From positions 186,001 through 250,000 of the forward strand of contig NZ_JNXI01000020.1 in the NCBI RefSeq assembly GCF_000717055.1: 64,000 nt of DNA, written 5' to 3'. The notes below the pieces were generated by a model. The model saw nothing but the letters and a program-made list of their open reading frames with translations, had not been told where the DNA came from and ran no database searches. Shown here piece after piece: positions 50,671 through 59,909 of this stretch. Positions within the stretch are counted from its first letter, which is position 1. Every line of letters begins with the position of its first letter. The translations under genes and the position numbers were made by a program. Source of the stretch: Streptomyces iakyrus. Lineage in GTDB: Bacteria > Actinomycetota > Actinomycetes > Streptomycetales > Streptomycetaceae.

Positions 50671-50700
50671 ATCGTAGGGACGGTCAGGCGGGCATGTCAC
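50671..50700 (-). promoter_or_regulatory. candidate vegetative promoter of the cysA leader
   Basis: Minus strand: GTGACA (50700-50695), 18 bp, TACGAT (50676-50671). The expected transcription start falls at or next to the ATG of the leader peptide. Confidence 0.5.
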
Positions 50701-50865
50701 CGGCGTGTCGCATACTGAGACGAGATGATCCGCGATGTGGGACCACAGGGCTGCGAGAGACCTCGGGATACGGACCGTGACCGGATGTATCGGCCGTCAC
50801 AGCTGAGCCACGGACGTCACCGTCTCGCCCACCGGACACCTCTGGTCCGCCGCCGCGCGCCCTGC

Positions 50866-51603
50866 CTACCCGGCCAGCCGGACGTCGGAACCCTTCACCG
50901 TGATCTCGACGCCGGCCGGGGCGGCCTGGACGGTGTCGAGCTTGATGCCGCCGGGCAGGCCGTCGATCTTCTGCTGGAAGTCGGTGATCGCCCGGACGCG
51001 GTCCTCGGCGATGTCGACACCGCCGAACTTGGGCAGGCCGTCGGCGTGCACGCGGACGGTGCCGTTCTCCACCTTCACCGAGCTGAGCACGGAGACCGGC
51101 TCCGGGAGCTTGGTGCCGAGAACCGTGGCCTCGACGGTGACCTTGATCTTGCCGTTGCCGCCGTCGGAGAGGCCGACGACGTTGGCCGTGACGCCCGGGG
51201 CGACCTGGGTGGGCTCGGACTTCGCCGTCTTCAGCAGCTCGTCGTAGGCGATGGTCGCGGTGCCGGTGGCGGTGGAGGCGGTGGCGGAGCTGTAGTCGCC
51301 GGAGAACTCGACGCCCTTCATGTCGGCCTGGAGGTCGTCGATGCGGATCTTCTGGCCGCCGTTGCCCGCGGTGGCCTCGTAGTCCTTGATGCCGACCTCG
51401 ATGTCGTCCAGGGAACCGCCCGCGACCTGGGTGAGGAACGGGAAGCCCTTGATCGACACGTCGGGCGTCGCCGACAGGTTCTCGGTGGTCCTCAGCCGGT
51501 CGGCGGCCTCGTCCTCGGCGAAGTTGACCGCGACGCGGTCGGCGATCACGAAGAGCCCGCCCAGGATCACGACGAAGATCAGCAGTATTCGCAGTGCGCG
51601 CAT
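50866..51603 (-). CDS. LmeA/DUF2993 family phospholipid-binding protein
   Basis: 245 aa. An N-terminal helix RALRILLIFVVILGGLFVIA anchors or exports it; the rest is the DUF2993 fold with ADRVAVNFAEDEAADRLRTT, IKGFPFLTQVAGGSLDDIEV and a C-terminal ITVKGSDVRLAG. The mycobacterial member LmeA supports lipomannan elongation and binds phospholipid. The streptomycete role is unknown. Confidence 0.85.
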   Translation of the reverse strand: MRALRILLIFVVILGGLFVIADRVAVNFAEDEAADRLRTTENLSATPDVSIKGFPFLTQVAGGSLDDIEVGIKDYEATAGNGGQKIRIDDLQADMKGVEFSGDYSSATASTATGTATIAYDELLKTAKSEPTQVAPGVTANVVGLSDGGNGKIKVTVEATVLGTKLPEPVSVLSSVKVENGTVRVHADGLPKFGGVDIAEDRVRAITDFQQKIDGLPGGIKLDTVQAAPAGVEITVKGSDVRLAG

Positions 51604-51750
51604 GCGGTTGTGTCCCCCACCCAGTCGGTTAGACGGCGGTCCCTGACGACCGGGTGGCCGTCCCTGGCGCGAGAGTAACCCTCCGGAGAAGAGGAACCGG
51701 AGGATTGTTGATCATTTGTGACAGGACCCCTTGCGGCTTCGGCGCAGGCG

Positions 51751-52839
51751 CTACGCCAGCGCCCTGCCCAGGACGTACACCGCAGGGGCCGCGGCGGCCA
51801 GCGGCAGGGCCACGCCCGCCGTGAAGTGGACGAAGCGGGACGGGTAGTCGTAGCTCGCGACCCGGTGGCCGATCAGGGCGCAGGCGGCGGCGCCCGCACC
51901 GAGGAGCGCCCCGGAGGTGCCGAGGTCCGTGACCTGCCCGGCCGCGATGCCCCCGCCCGCCGCGGCGAGGAGGGACACCACCACCGAAGCCGGGGTCGGC
52001 AGCGGCAGCGCGCGGGCCAGGACGGCCACCGCCACGGCCACCGCGCCCACCGTCACCGCGTCCGCGGCGGCCGCGAGGTACCCGCCGGCCACGATCGCCA
52101 GCGCCGAGGTCGCGACCGTCGCCATCAGGCCGTACATCCGCTCGTCGGGGTCGGCGTGCGACCGCAGCTGGAGGACCAGCGCGAGCAGCACCCATACACC
52201 GAGCGTGCCGAGGATGGCCGCCGGGGAGCGGTCCGAGGCCAGCAGTGCCGCGTCCGCGGCCAGGGCGCCCGCGAAGCCCAGCGCGATGCCCTGCCGGGCC
52301 GGCCACATGCCGTTCAGCCGGAACCAGCCCGCCGCCGTGACGGCCTGGAGCACCACCAGCGGCACGAGCAGCGCGTACGTCCCGACCGCCGCCGCACCGG
52401 CCAGCAGCAGTCCGAGCAGCGCCGTCAGCGCGGCCGGCTGGATGCCGGGCTCGATGATCGGGGACCGCCCCTCCGCCCGGGCCCGCTGCGCGTCGGTGAC
52501 GCGGGTGTTCCCGCCGACGGTGGCGGGGCCGTAACCGGGAGCCGGGGAGTCGGCTCCGGCCGGGGCCGCGGATCGCCGCGGCGGGGACTGGGGGGTCAGG
52601 ATCGCCGTCTCCGGATCAGCCGCCTGCGCCTGCGCCTGCGCGGACGGCACCGCCTGGTGGTTCTGCGTCTCCCAGGTCTGCCCCTGCCACTGCTGCGTGT
52701 ACTGCTGAGCGGCCTGCGGGTCCTCGTACCCCTGGTGGCCCTGGTGCCCCTGCCCGGGCCACGCCTGTGGCGCCTGCGGCTGCTGTCCGTAGGGGTCGTA
52801 CGGCTGGTGGGGCCGGTTCGGCTGGTCGTTCATCGTCAT
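51751..52839 (-). CDS. multi-pass membrane protein with Gln/Pro-rich tail
   Basis: 362 aa. The first ~135 residues are disordered and rich in Gln, Pro and Ala (PYDPYGQQPQAPQAW, YTQQWQGQTW). About ten short hydrophobic helices follow (ALTALLGLLLAGAAAVGTYA … AVYVLGRALA). Unlike transporters it has few charged motifs in the loops. The ATG overlaps the stop of the ThiS/MoaD-like gene (ATGA), so the two are translationally coupled. Function unknown. Confidence 0.75.
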   Translation of the reverse strand: MTMNDQPNRPHQPYDPYGQQPQAPQAWPGQGHQGHQGYEDPQAAQQYTQQWQGQTWETQNHQAVPSAQAQAQAADPETAILTPQSPPRRSAAPAGADSPAPGYGPATVGGNTRVTDAQRARAEGRSPIIEPGIQPAALTALLGLLLAGAAAVGTYALLVPLVVLQAVTAAGWFRLNGMWPARQGIALGFAGALAADAALLASDRSPAAILGTLGVWVLLALVLQLRSHADPDERMYGLMATVATSALAIVAGGYLAAAADAVTVGAVAVAVAVLARALPLPTPASVVVSLLAAAGGGIAAGQVTDLGTSGALLGAGAAACALIGHRVASYDYPSRFVHFTAGVALPLAAAAPAVYVLGRALA

Positions 52840-53090
52840 CCTCCTGCGAACGGCGGGAGCACCTCGACCGTGCCGCCGTCGGCCAGCCGTACCGTCTCAT
52901 GTCCGCGGGTGCCCACGGGGTCGCCGTCCACGAGGAACGAGCACCGGAGCAGGACACGCTCCAGCTCTCCGGGGTGCCGCTCACGCACCCCGTCGAGCGC
53001 CTCGGCGAGCGTGGCCGCCTCGTACGGCTCCTCGGCCACCCCGGCCGCGGCCTTGGCGGCGGCCCAGTAGCGCACCGTGACCTTTGGCAT
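52836..53090 (-). CDS. ThiS/MoaD family ubiquitin-like sulfur carrier
   Basis: ATG 53090 with GAGGAAG just upstream; 84 aa. VTVRYWAAAKAAAGVAEE opens the MoaD-like beta-grasp, and VEVLPPFAGG ends with the C-terminal Gly-Gly needed for adenylation and thiocarboxylation. It therefore should carry sulphur for molybdopterin or another cofactor. No activating E1-like or MoaE gene is beside it; the coupled partner is the membrane protein gene. Confidence 0.85.
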   Translation of the reverse strand: MPKVTVRYWAAAKAAAGVAEEPYEAATLAEALDGVRERHPGELERVLLRCSFLVDGDPVGTRGHETVRLADGGTVEVLPPFAGG

Positions 53091-53128
53091 CTGCTTCCTC
53101 AATGAATTCGGCGGTCAACCCCGTCAGG

Positions 53129-53980
53129 CTAGCCCGCCCGGCCGACGCCCCACTCCCCGATCCGGGCCAGCAACGCGTCGCCCGCCGCGTGCTCGGCGTG
53201 CCCCATGCCCGGCTCCAGCCACAGTTCGCCCTGGTCACCGGCGGCCGCGGCCAGCATCCGCGGATGGTCGACGGGGAAGTAGCCGTCGGCATCGCCGTGC
53301 ACGATCAGCAGGGGGGTCGGGGCGATCCTGCGCACCGCCTCCACCGGGGAGAGGGGCACCGGGTCCCAGTCCCGGTGGTGGATGCGCGTACGGAATCCGT
53401 AACGGCCCACGACCCGCCCCTCGGGCCGGGTCACCAGCCAGTGCAGCCGCCGCATGGGCGCGGTGCCCCGGTAGTACCAGCGGGCCGGGGAGCTGACCGA
53501 CACCACCGCGTCGGTCTGCCGCGGGTGCAGCGCCGCGTGCCGGAGCACCACCGAGCCGCCCATGGAGAAGCCCACGGTCACCACCCGCGCGTGCCCGTGG
53601 CTCCGCGCCCAGGCCACCGCCGCCGTCAGGTCGAGCACCTCGCGGTCACCGACCGTGGAGTGCCCGCCGGACCTCCCGTGCCCACGGAAGGAGAAGGTGA
53701 CCACACCCCCGTACCGGGCGAACGCCGCCGCGATCCGACGCACGTGCGGGCGGTCCACCGCGCCGGTGAACCCGTGGGCGACGACGAACACGGGATGAGC
53801 GGAAGGCGTCCCGGAGATGTCGTGCCCAGCGGCTCCCGGCTCGTACACGGCGTCGATCGCGACGCCGTCGGACGTGCGCAAAAACGCCCGCGACGACATC
53901 CGCACACGGCTTCCCCCGCCCGTCTCGGAATGCGGACGATCGGTGGAACGCGCCACATCACCTGCCCGACCAGAGCTCAT
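53129..53980 (-). CDS. alpha/beta hydrolase (BAAT/lysophospholipase-like)
   Basis: 283 aa from ATG 53980; an ATG at 53899 is a good alternative. Strand-turn markers are [31 protein letters not shown], the nucleophile elbow [17 protein letters not shown] (G-x-S-x-G), the acid in [16 protein letters not shown] and the histidine in [10 protein letters not shown] complete catalytic triad is thus present. Substrate unknown. Divergent from glnR. Confidence 0.87.
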   Translation of the reverse strand: MSSGRAGDVARSTDRPHSETGGGSRVRMSSRAFLRTSDGVAIDAVYEPGAAGHDISGTPSAHPVFVVAHGFTGAVDRPHVRRIAAAFARYGGVVTFSFRGHGRSGGHSTVGDREVLDLTAAVAWARSHGHARVVTVGFSMGGSVVLRHAALHPRQTDAVVSVSSPARWYYRGTAPMRRLHWLVTRPEGRVVGRYGFRTRIHHRDWDPVPLSPVEAVRRIAPTPLLIVHGDADGYFPVDHPRMLAAAAGDQGELWLEPGMGHAEHAAGDALLARIGEWGVGRAG

Positions 53981-54001
53981 GTGGGCTATTCTGCTGGGCA
54001 G

Positions 54002-54034
54002 AGGACTCGGGCAGCGAAGCCCCCGGGTCCTTTT
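54002..54034 (+). terminator. hairpin with U-tract upstream of glnR
   Basis: AGGACTCGGG (54002-54011) pairs with CCCGGGTCCT (54022-54031, one T-G wobble), followed by TTTT on the plus strand. It lies between the divergent hydrolase and glnR, ahead of a second -10-like TATACG at 54052. It may be a small terminator or attenuator in the glnR leader. Confidence 0.5.
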
Positions 54035-54152
54035 GTGCTTTCGGAAGCGTTGTATACGAAGCGGGAAACCGCAGGTGTACGGGGCCTTCGGGATCGCAGA
54101 GCGGTGCTGTGCCAACAAACGTCCTCGCAGGGACCGAGGAGGAACCAGACGT

Positions 54153-54932
54153 ATGAGTTCTCTGCTGCTCCTGACCAATGCCCTCCAGCCGTCGACGGAG
54201 GTGCTCCCCGCCCTCGGCCTGCTCCTGCACAACGTGCGAGTGGCCCCCGCCGAGGGCCCGGCCCTCGTGGACACCCCCGGCGCCGACGTCATCCTCGTCG
54301 ACGGCCGCCGTGATCTGCCGCAGGTCCGCAGCCTCTGCCAGCTGCTGCGCTCCACCGGCCCGGGCTGCCCGCTCGTCCTCGTCGTCACCGAGGGCGGTCT
54401 CGCCGCCGTCACCGCCGACTGGGGCATCGACGACGTCCTGCTGGACACCGCCGGCCCGGCGGAGGTCGAGGCGCGGCTGCGCCTCGCCATGGGACGGCAG
54501 CAGATCGTCAGCGACGACTCCCCCATGGAGATCCGCAACGGCGACCTGTCGGTCGACGAGGCGACGTACTCCGCCAAGCTCAAGGGCCGCGTCCTCGACC
54601 TCACCTTCAAGGAGTTCGAGCTCCTGAAGTACCTCGCCCAGCACCCCGGCCGCGTCTTCACCCGGGCCCAGCTGCTCCAGGAGGTCTGGGGCTACGACTA
54701 CTTCGGCGGTACGCGCACGGTCGACGTGCACGTACGACGGCTGCGCGCCAAGCTGGGCCCCGAGCACGAGTCGCTGATCGGCACCGTCCGGAACGTCGGT
54801 TATCGATTCGTTACGCCGGAGAAGCCGGAGAAGATGGAGCGGGTCGCCGAGGAGGCGAAGGCCAAGGCAAAGACGGACAAGGCGGACGAGTCAGCCGCCC
54901 TGGACGCCGCTGAGGCCCGCGCCAGGGCGTGA
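54153..54932 (+). CDS. glnR: GlnR, global nitrogen regulator (orphan OmpR-type)
   Basis: 259 aa; GAGGAGGAA precedes the ATG. The N-terminal receiver lacks the normal phosphorylation pocket pattern ([14 protein letters not shown]; only one acidic residue in [11 protein letters not shown]), as in GlnR, which works as a constitutive dimer without a kinase. The C-terminal winged helix is [20 protein letters not shown] … [21 protein letters not shown] Lys/Ala/Glu-rich tail ends it. It activates glnA, amtB and related nitrogen genes in Streptomyces. Gene order (LacI downstream) matches the S. coelicolor locus as I recall it. Confidence 0.93.
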   Translation: MSSLLLLTNALQPSTEVLPALGLLLHNVRVAPAEGPALVDTPGADVILVDGRRDLPQVRSLCQLLRSTGPGCPLVLVVTEGGLAAVTADWGIDDVLLDTAGPAEVEARLRLAMGRQQIVSDDSPMEIRNGDLSVDEATYSAKLKGRVLDLTFKEFELLKYLAQHPGRVFTRAQLLQEVWGYDYFGGTRTVDVHVRRLRAKLGPEHESLIGTVRNVGYRFVTPEKPEKMERVAEEAKAKAKTDKADESAALDAAEARARA

Positions 54933-54942
54933 CAGGCGTACT

Positions 54943-54983
54943 GGGGCGCCGACCTGGGCATCGCTTCCCGCACAGGGCGCCCC
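54943..54983 (+). terminator. weak stem-loop after glnR
   Basis: GGGGCGCC (54943-54950) and GGCGCCCC (54976-54983) can form an 8-bp stem with a 25-nt loop, 11 bp after the glnR stop. No U-tract. Confidence 0.4.
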
Positions 54984-55059
54984 GGACGGCGGTCGGGATA
55001 TCGTACAGAACCTCCTTTACGCCCTGCCCACGGCCGGTATATCCGCGTAGACTCCGCGC

Positions 55060-56082
55060 GTGGCCAAGGTGACTCGGGATGATGTGGCGCGGCTGGCAGG
55101 GACTTCCACTGCCGTGGTCAGCTATGTCATCAACAACGGACCCCGGCCGGTCGCCCCGGCCACGCGCGAGCGTGTCCTCGCCGCGATCAAGGAACTGGGG
55201 TACCGGCCCGACCGGGTCGCCCAGGCGATGGCCTCCCGGCGCACGGACCTCATAGGCCTGATCATCCCGGACGCCCGCCAGCCCTTCTTCGGGGAGATGG
55301 CGCACGCGGTCGAGCAGGCCGCCTCCGAGCGCGGGAAGATGGTGCTCGTCGGCAACACCGACTACGTGGGCGAGCGCGAGGTCCACTACCTGCGTGCCTT
55401 CCTGGGCATGCGGGTCTCCGGCCTGATCCTCGTCAGCCACGCGCTCAACGACCTGGCCGCCGCCGAGATCGAGGCCTGGGACGCCCGCGTGGTGCTGCTG
55501 CACGAACGCCCCGAGGCCATCGACGACGTCGCCGTCACCACGGACGACCTGGGCGGCGCCGAGCTCGCCGTCCGGCACCTGCTGGAGCACGGATACGAGT
55601 ACGTCGCCTGTATGGGCGGCATAGCCGAGACGCCCGCGGTCGGCGACCCGGTCTCCGACCACGTCGAGGGCTGGCGCCGCGCGATGGACGAGGCCGGGAT
55701 CTCCACCGAGGGCCGCCTCTTCGAGGCCCTCTACAACCGCTACGACGCCTACCAGGCCGCCCTGAAGATCCTGTCCGGCCCCGAGCGCCCGCCGGCGATC
55801 TTCTGCTCCACCGACGACCAGGCGATCGGCCTGCTGCGGGCGGCGCGCGAGCTGCGCATCGACGTCCCGGGCGAGCTGGCGGTGGCCGGCTTCGACGACA
55901 TCAAGGAGGCGGCGCTCACCGACCCGCCCCTGACGACGGTCGCCTCCGACCGTCCGGCGATGGCCCGGGCGGCCGTCGACCTCGTCCTCGACGACGGGCT
56001 GCGGGTCGCGGGGGCCCGGCGGGAGCGGCTGAAGGTGTTCCCGTCGCGGCTGGTGACCCGGCACTCCTGCGGTTGCGCGTAG
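55060..56082 (+). CDS. LacI family transcriptional regulator
   Basis: GTG 55060; 340 aa. [23 protein letters not shown] continuing into [18 protein letters not shown], hinge [20 protein letters not shown], then a periplasmic-binding-like domain ([57 protein letters not shown]). The C-terminal HSCGC may bind metal. No sugar genes are adjacent. Confidence 0.9.
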   Translation: MAKVTRDDVARLAGTSTAVVSYVINNGPRPVAPATRERVLAAIKELGYRPDRVAQAMASRRTDLIGLIIPDARQPFFGEMAHAVEQAASERGKMVLVGNTDYVGEREVHYLRAFLGMRVSGLILVSHALNDLAAAEIEAWDARVVLLHERPEAIDDVAVTTDDLGGAELAVRHLLEHGYEYVACMGGIAETPAVGDPVSDHVEGWRRAMDEAGISTEGRLFEALYNRYDAYQAALKILSGPERPPAIFCSTDDQAIGLLRAARELRIDVPGELAVAGFDDIKEAALTDPPLTTVASDRPAMARAAVDLVLDDGLRVAGARRERLKVFPSRLVTRHSCGCA

Positions 56083-56192
56083 CCTCCGGCGGTTCAGGCG
56101 GCGGGCGTCTTTATATCGGGCATACGAGGTTCTGTCGGGCTTCTCAGCAAGCACTCAGGAAGCTCTCATGGTCGGGCGACAAGCTCTGTTCC

Positions 56193-57215
56193 ATGACCGA
56201 GAGCTTCCACCGCAGTGGCGAGTACGAGAACCCTTACGAGGGTCAGCAGCAGGCCCCGGTGAACCCCGAGTGGCCGCCCCCGCCGGCGTACGCCCCGGCA
56301 CATGCTCCGCATCCGAAGAAGCGCGGCCGTGGCCCCCTCGCCCTGATCGCCGCCGTGGCGATCGTCGCGGCGGCGATAGGCGGCGGCACCGCCTACGGCA
56401 TCCAGGAACTGACCGGCAACGACACCGTCGCCTCCAGCTCCACCAGCACCACCGTGGTGCCTTCCAGCCAGAAGGGCACGGTCGCCGGGGTCGCGAAGGC
56501 GGTCAGCCCGAGCATCGTCGAGATCAGCGCCGACTCCAACGCCGGCTCCTCCACCGGCTCCGGCGTGATCATCACGAGCAACGGCGAGATCGTCACCAAC
56601 AACCACGTCGTCGCCGGCGCCTCGCAGATCAAGGCGACCACCAGCGACGGCAAGTCGTACACCGCGAAGGTCGTCGGCACCGACAGCAAGAAGGACCTGG
56701 CGCTGATCAGGCTGGAGAACGCCTCCGGCCTGAAGGCGGCCACGCTCGGCGACTCGGCAGGGCTCCAGGTCGGCGACCAGGTCGTGGCGATCGGCTCCCC
56801 CGAGGGGCTGTCCGGCACCGTCACCAGCGGCATCATCTCGGCCCTCGACCGTGACGTCACCGTCCCGACCGAGGAGGGCCAGGACCAGGGCCAGCAGCAG
56901 TGGGGGCAGGGCCAGGGGCAGGACGGCGACCAGTGGCCGTTCGAGTTCGGCGGACGCCAGTTCAACGGCGACACCGGCTCCGACACCACGACGTACAAGG
57001 CGCTCCAGACCGACGCGTCCCTCAACCCTGGCAACTCCGGCGGCGCGCTGATCGACATGAACGGCAACATCATCGGGATCAACTCCGCGATGTACTCGCC
57101 GACGAGCCAGGCCTCCTCGTCCTCCGACGCGGGCAGCGTCGGCCTGGGCTTCGCCATCCCGATCAACACCGTCAAGGCCGACCTGGCGAAGCTGCGGGCG
57201 GGTTCGACCGACTGA
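56193..57215 (+). CDS. HtrA-like membrane-anchored serine protease (PDZ-less)
   Basis: 340 aa from ATG 56193. A Pro/Gln-rich cytoplasmic tail, one membrane helix (GPLALIAAVAIVAAAIGGG) and an S1C protease domain follow. Catalytic residues: His in EIVTNNHVVAGA, Asp in SKKDLALIRLEN, Ser in NPGNSGGALIDMNG. A Gln/Gly-rich insert (~230-265) interrupts the domain. The sequence ends 17 residues after the last protease strand, so the PDZ domain of typical DegP/PepD is missing. Beside an MprAB-like two-component pair, as pepD is in mycobacteria; envelope-stress quality control is inferred. Confidence 0.9.
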   Translation: MTESFHRSGEYENPYEGQQQAPVNPEWPPPPAYAPAHAPHPKKRGRGPLALIAAVAIVAAAIGGGTAYGIQELTGNDTVASSSTSTTVVPSSQKGTVAGVAKAVSPSIVEISADSNAGSSTGSGVIITSNGEIVTNNHVVAGASQIKATTSDGKSYTAKVVGTDSKKDLALIRLENASGLKAATLGDSAGLQVGDQVVAIGSPEGLSGTVTSGIISALDRDVTVPTEEGQDQGQQQWGQGQGQDGDQWPFEFGGRQFNGDTGSDTTTYKALQTDASLNPGNSGGALIDMNGNIIGINSAMYSPTSQASSSSDAGSVGLGFAIPINTVKADLAKLRAGSTD

Positions 57216-57246
57216 GTCCGAGCACCTGACCGTGAGGAGTACGGCG

Positions 57247-57423
57247 ATGATCCAGCAGATGGTCCACACGGAGCCGGGCGCCGACCCGGCGGCAGTCGGG
57301 CTGGCCCTGGCGGTGGCGTACGCCCTGCATGCGCCCGCCGGCCGGGCACCGGAGGTGCCGGCCAAGGCACCCCGGCGCGGCGGCCGGGCCGCGCCGGCCC
57401 GGCGCCGCGCGGTACGGGGCTGA
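57247..57423 (+). CDS. small basic protein (58 aa), protease operon
   Basis: ATG 57247 with GAGGAG 7 bp upstream. 58 aa: MIQQMVHTEPGADPAAVGLA, a helical AVAYALHAP, then an Ala/Arg/Pro-rich tail (RRGGRAAPARRRAVRG). No family. Located 31 bp after the protease stop, so likely co-transcribed. Confidence 0.55.
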   Translation: MIQQMVHTEPGADPAAVGLALAVAYALHAPAGRAPEVPAKAPRRGGRAAPARRRAVRG

Positions 57424-57509
57424 CGCTCCTCCCGGCACCACCCGCCGACGTGCGACGCTGAGACCGTCAGAGCACCCCCGTCCCCCTTCACACCCGAGGA
57501 CCCCGACCC

Positions 57510-58247
57510 ATGAGCCCCGCAGACGGCGACCGCGACCCGCAGCGCATCCTGATCGTCGACGACGAACCGGCCGTACGCGAAGCACTCCAGCGCAGCCTCG
57601 CGTTCGAGGGGTACGGGACCGAGGTCGCCGTCGACGGCGCGGATGCCCTGGAGAAGGCGGCGGCCTACCGGCCCGACCTGGTCGTCCTCGACATCCAGAT
57701 GCCGCGCATGGACGGTCTGACAGCCGCGCGCCGCATCCGCGCCACCGGCGACACCACGCCGATCCTGATGCTCACGGCCCGCGACACGGTCGGCGACCGG
57801 GTCACCGGCCTCGACGCGGGTGCTGACGACTACCTGGTCAAGCCGTTCGAACTCGACGAACTCTTCGCCCGCATCCGCGCGCTGCTGCGCCGCAGCACCT
57901 ACGCGACGGCCGTGGGCGCGGCCGCCGCGGCCGACGAGGACGCGCTCACCTTCGCCGACCTGCGCATGGACCTGTCCACGCGTGAGGTCACGCGGGGCGG
58001 TCGGCAAGTGGAGCTGACCCGGACGGAGTTCACGCTCCTGGAGATGTTCATGGCGCACCCGCGCCAGGTCCTCACCCGTGAGCAGATCCTCAAGGCCGTC
58101 TGGGGCTTCGACTTCGAGCCGTCGTCGAACTCCCTCGACGTGTACGTGATGTACCTGCGGCGCAAGACCGAGGCGGGCGGGGAGCCGCGCCTGGTCCACA
58201 CGGTCCGGGGCGTCGGTTACGTGCTGCGGCAGGGCGGCGCGGAGTGA
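57510..58247 (+). CDS. OmpR/PhoB-type response regulator (MprA-like)
   Basis: 245 aa. The receiver has [20 protein letters not shown], the phospho-accepting Asp in [14 protein letters not shown] in LMLTARDT and K in [13 protein letters not shown]. The DNA-binding winged helix is [20 protein letters not shown] … [19 protein letters not shown]. The GTG of the kinase gene overlaps its stop, so it is the cognate partner. It resembles MprA and probably controls the neighbouring protease. Confidence 0.93.
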   Translation: MSPADGDRDPQRILIVDDEPAVREALQRSLAFEGYGTEVAVDGADALEKAAAYRPDLVVLDIQMPRMDGLTAARRIRATGDTTPILMLTARDTVGDRVTGLDAGADDYLVKPFELDELFARIRALLRRSTYATAVGAAAAADEDALTFADLRMDLSTREVTRGGRQVELTRTEFTLLEMFMAHPRQVLTREQILKAVWGFDFEPSSNSLDVYVMYLRRKTEAGGEPRLVHTVRGVGYVLRQGGAE

Positions 58248-59722
58248 GTTCCCGGACGCGCAGGGCCGTACGGCGTTTCCGCTCCCTGCCGATCCGCTCC
58301 CGACTGGCCCTGCTGGTGGCGGCGGCGGTGGCGTTCGCGGTGGCGGCGGTGTCGGTGACCTGCTGGTTCATCGTGCAGGGGAAGTTGTACGACGAGATCG
58401 ACAACGACCTGAGGTCGTCGGTCGGGCCGCTGCGTTCGGACGACTTCCAGCGCCTCACGCAAGACTGCCGTCAGACGCCTACCGACGAGCTGGGCATGGG
58501 GTCGCGGCCCAAGAGCTATGGGCAGTTGGTCGAGGTCGACGGCAACGTGTGCCTTTTCCCGAGCTCCACGGCACAAGTGCAGGTCAGCGGCGATGACAAG
58601 GCGGTGGCCAAGGATCCCGACCCGAACCAGGGCCATATCCGTGACGGCACCGACAACGAGGGCAACAAGCTGCGCGTCCTGACCACCGCGGTCGTCATCA
58701 AGGACGGACCCCTGACGCAGGGGGTGGCCGCGGACTACTCCCTCGTCATCGCCCTGCCGCTCAAGGGAACCCAGTCCACGCTCAACGAACTGGCGCTGAT
58801 CCTCGTGCTGGTCTCCGGCGTGGGAGTGCTCGGCGCCGGAGCCGCCGGCCTGGCCGTGGCCCGGGCCGGGCTGCGCCCCGTCGACAAGCTGACCGAGGCC
58901 GTCGAGCACGTGGCCCGCACGGAGGATCTGAACATCCGCATCCCCGTGGAGGACGACAGCGAGGACGAGATCGCCCGCCTGTCCCACTCCTTCAACTCCA
59001 TGACCTCGGCCCTGGCCAGCTCCCGTGACCTCCAGCAGCAACTGATCGCGGACGCCGGCCATGAACTCCGCACTCCGCTCACCTCCCTCCGCACCAACAT
59101 CGAACTCCTCACCCGCAGCGAGGAAACGGGCCGCCCCATCCCCGAGGCGGACCGCAAGGCGCTGCTCGCGTCGGTGAAGGCACAGATGACGGAACTGGCC
59201 ACGCTCATCGGCGATCTTCAGGAACTGTCCCGCCCGGACCCCGGCCAGCACTCGGAGCGGACTCAGATCGTGGCCTGGCAGGACACGGTGGAGTCGGCGC
59301 TGCGGCGAGCGCGGCTGCGCGGACCGGAACTGACGATCACGGCGGACGTCGAGCCCTGGTTCGTCCGCGCGGAACCCTCCGCCCTGGAACGGGCGGTGGT
59401 CAACATCCTGGACAACGCGGTGAAGTTCAGCCCGGAGGGCGGCCTGATCGAAGTCCGCCTGACCGAGGGCGTCCTCACGGTCCGCGACCACGGCCCGGGC
59501 ATCCCCGCCGACGAACTCCCCTACGTCTTCGACCGCTTCTGGCGCTCCCCCGGCGCGCGGTCCCTGCCGGGCTCGGGCCTGGGCCTGTCGATCGTGGCCC
59601 GGACGGTCCAGCAGGCGGGGGGCGAGGTGTCGCTGTCCCGGGCGGACGGGGGAGGCACGGTGGCGACGGTACGACTGCCGGGGGCGGCAGTTCCACCGCC
59701 GGAGGATCCTCCTACTTCTTGA
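58244..59722 (+). CDS. sensor histidine kinase (MprB-like)
   Basis: GTG 58244; 492 aa. TM1 is [20 protein letters not shown], a ~130-residue extracellular sensor contains two cysteines (QDCRQ, VCLF), TM2 is [24 protein letters not shown] follows, then the HisKA H-box [20 protein letters not shown] with the phospho-His, and the ATPase N-box [17 protein letters not shown] with DHGPGIP and [10 protein letters not shown]. All catalytic parts are intact. Confidence 0.93.
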   Translation: MSSRTRRAVRRFRSLPIRSRLALLVAAAVAFAVAAVSVTCWFIVQGKLYDEIDNDLRSSVGPLRSDDFQRLTQDCRQTPTDELGMGSRPKSYGQLVEVDGNVCLFPSSTAQVQVSGDDKAVAKDPDPNQGHIRDGTDNEGNKLRVLTTAVVIKDGPLTQGVAADYSLVIALPLKGTQSTLNELALILVLVSGVGVLGAGAAGLAVARAGLRPVDKLTEAVEHVARTEDLNIRIPVEDDSEDEIARLSHSFNSMTSALASSRDLQQQLIADAGHELRTPLTSLRTNIELLTRSEETGRPIPEADRKALLASVKAQMTELATLIGDLQELSRPDPGQHSERTQIVAWQDTVESALRRARLRGPELTITADVEPWFVRAEPSALERAVVNILDNAVKFSPEGGLIEVRLTEGVLTVRDHGPGIPADELPYVFDRFWRSPGARSLPGSGLGLSIVARTVQQAGGEVSLSRADGGGTVATVRLPGAAVPPPEDPPTS

Positions 59723-59909
59723 CGTGGGTGAGGAACGACGCCCAGGGGCTCGCGCCGAACACGAGTATCGGGCTGTGCGGGAGCTTGCTGTCTCGGACCG
59801 GGACTACGTCGGGGCAGTTGTCGGCGACCTCAAGGCAGTTGTTGGCCCCGCCGTCACTGTAGGTCGACTTGCGCCAGACGGCAGTGGTGAGATCGAGGGT
59901 GGGCATCAT
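59712..59909 (-). CDS. DUF397 domain protein
   Basis: 65 aa: LTTAVWRKSTYSDGGANNCL then EVADNC and VPVRDSKLPHSPILVFG, the complete DUF397 pattern (W-x-KS-S/T-Y-S…NCVEVA…VRDSK). The ATG overlaps the stop of the DUF5753 regulator gene (ATGA) and GGAGGAG precedes it, so it is translated with that gene. Such pairs work as regulator plus small partner (WhiJ/BldB-type systems). The 3' end overlaps the convergent kinase gene by 11 bp. Confidence 0.9.
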   Translation of the reverse strand: MMPTLDLTTAVWRKSTYSDGGANNCLEVADNCPDVVPVRDSKLPHSPILVFGASPWASFLTHVKK

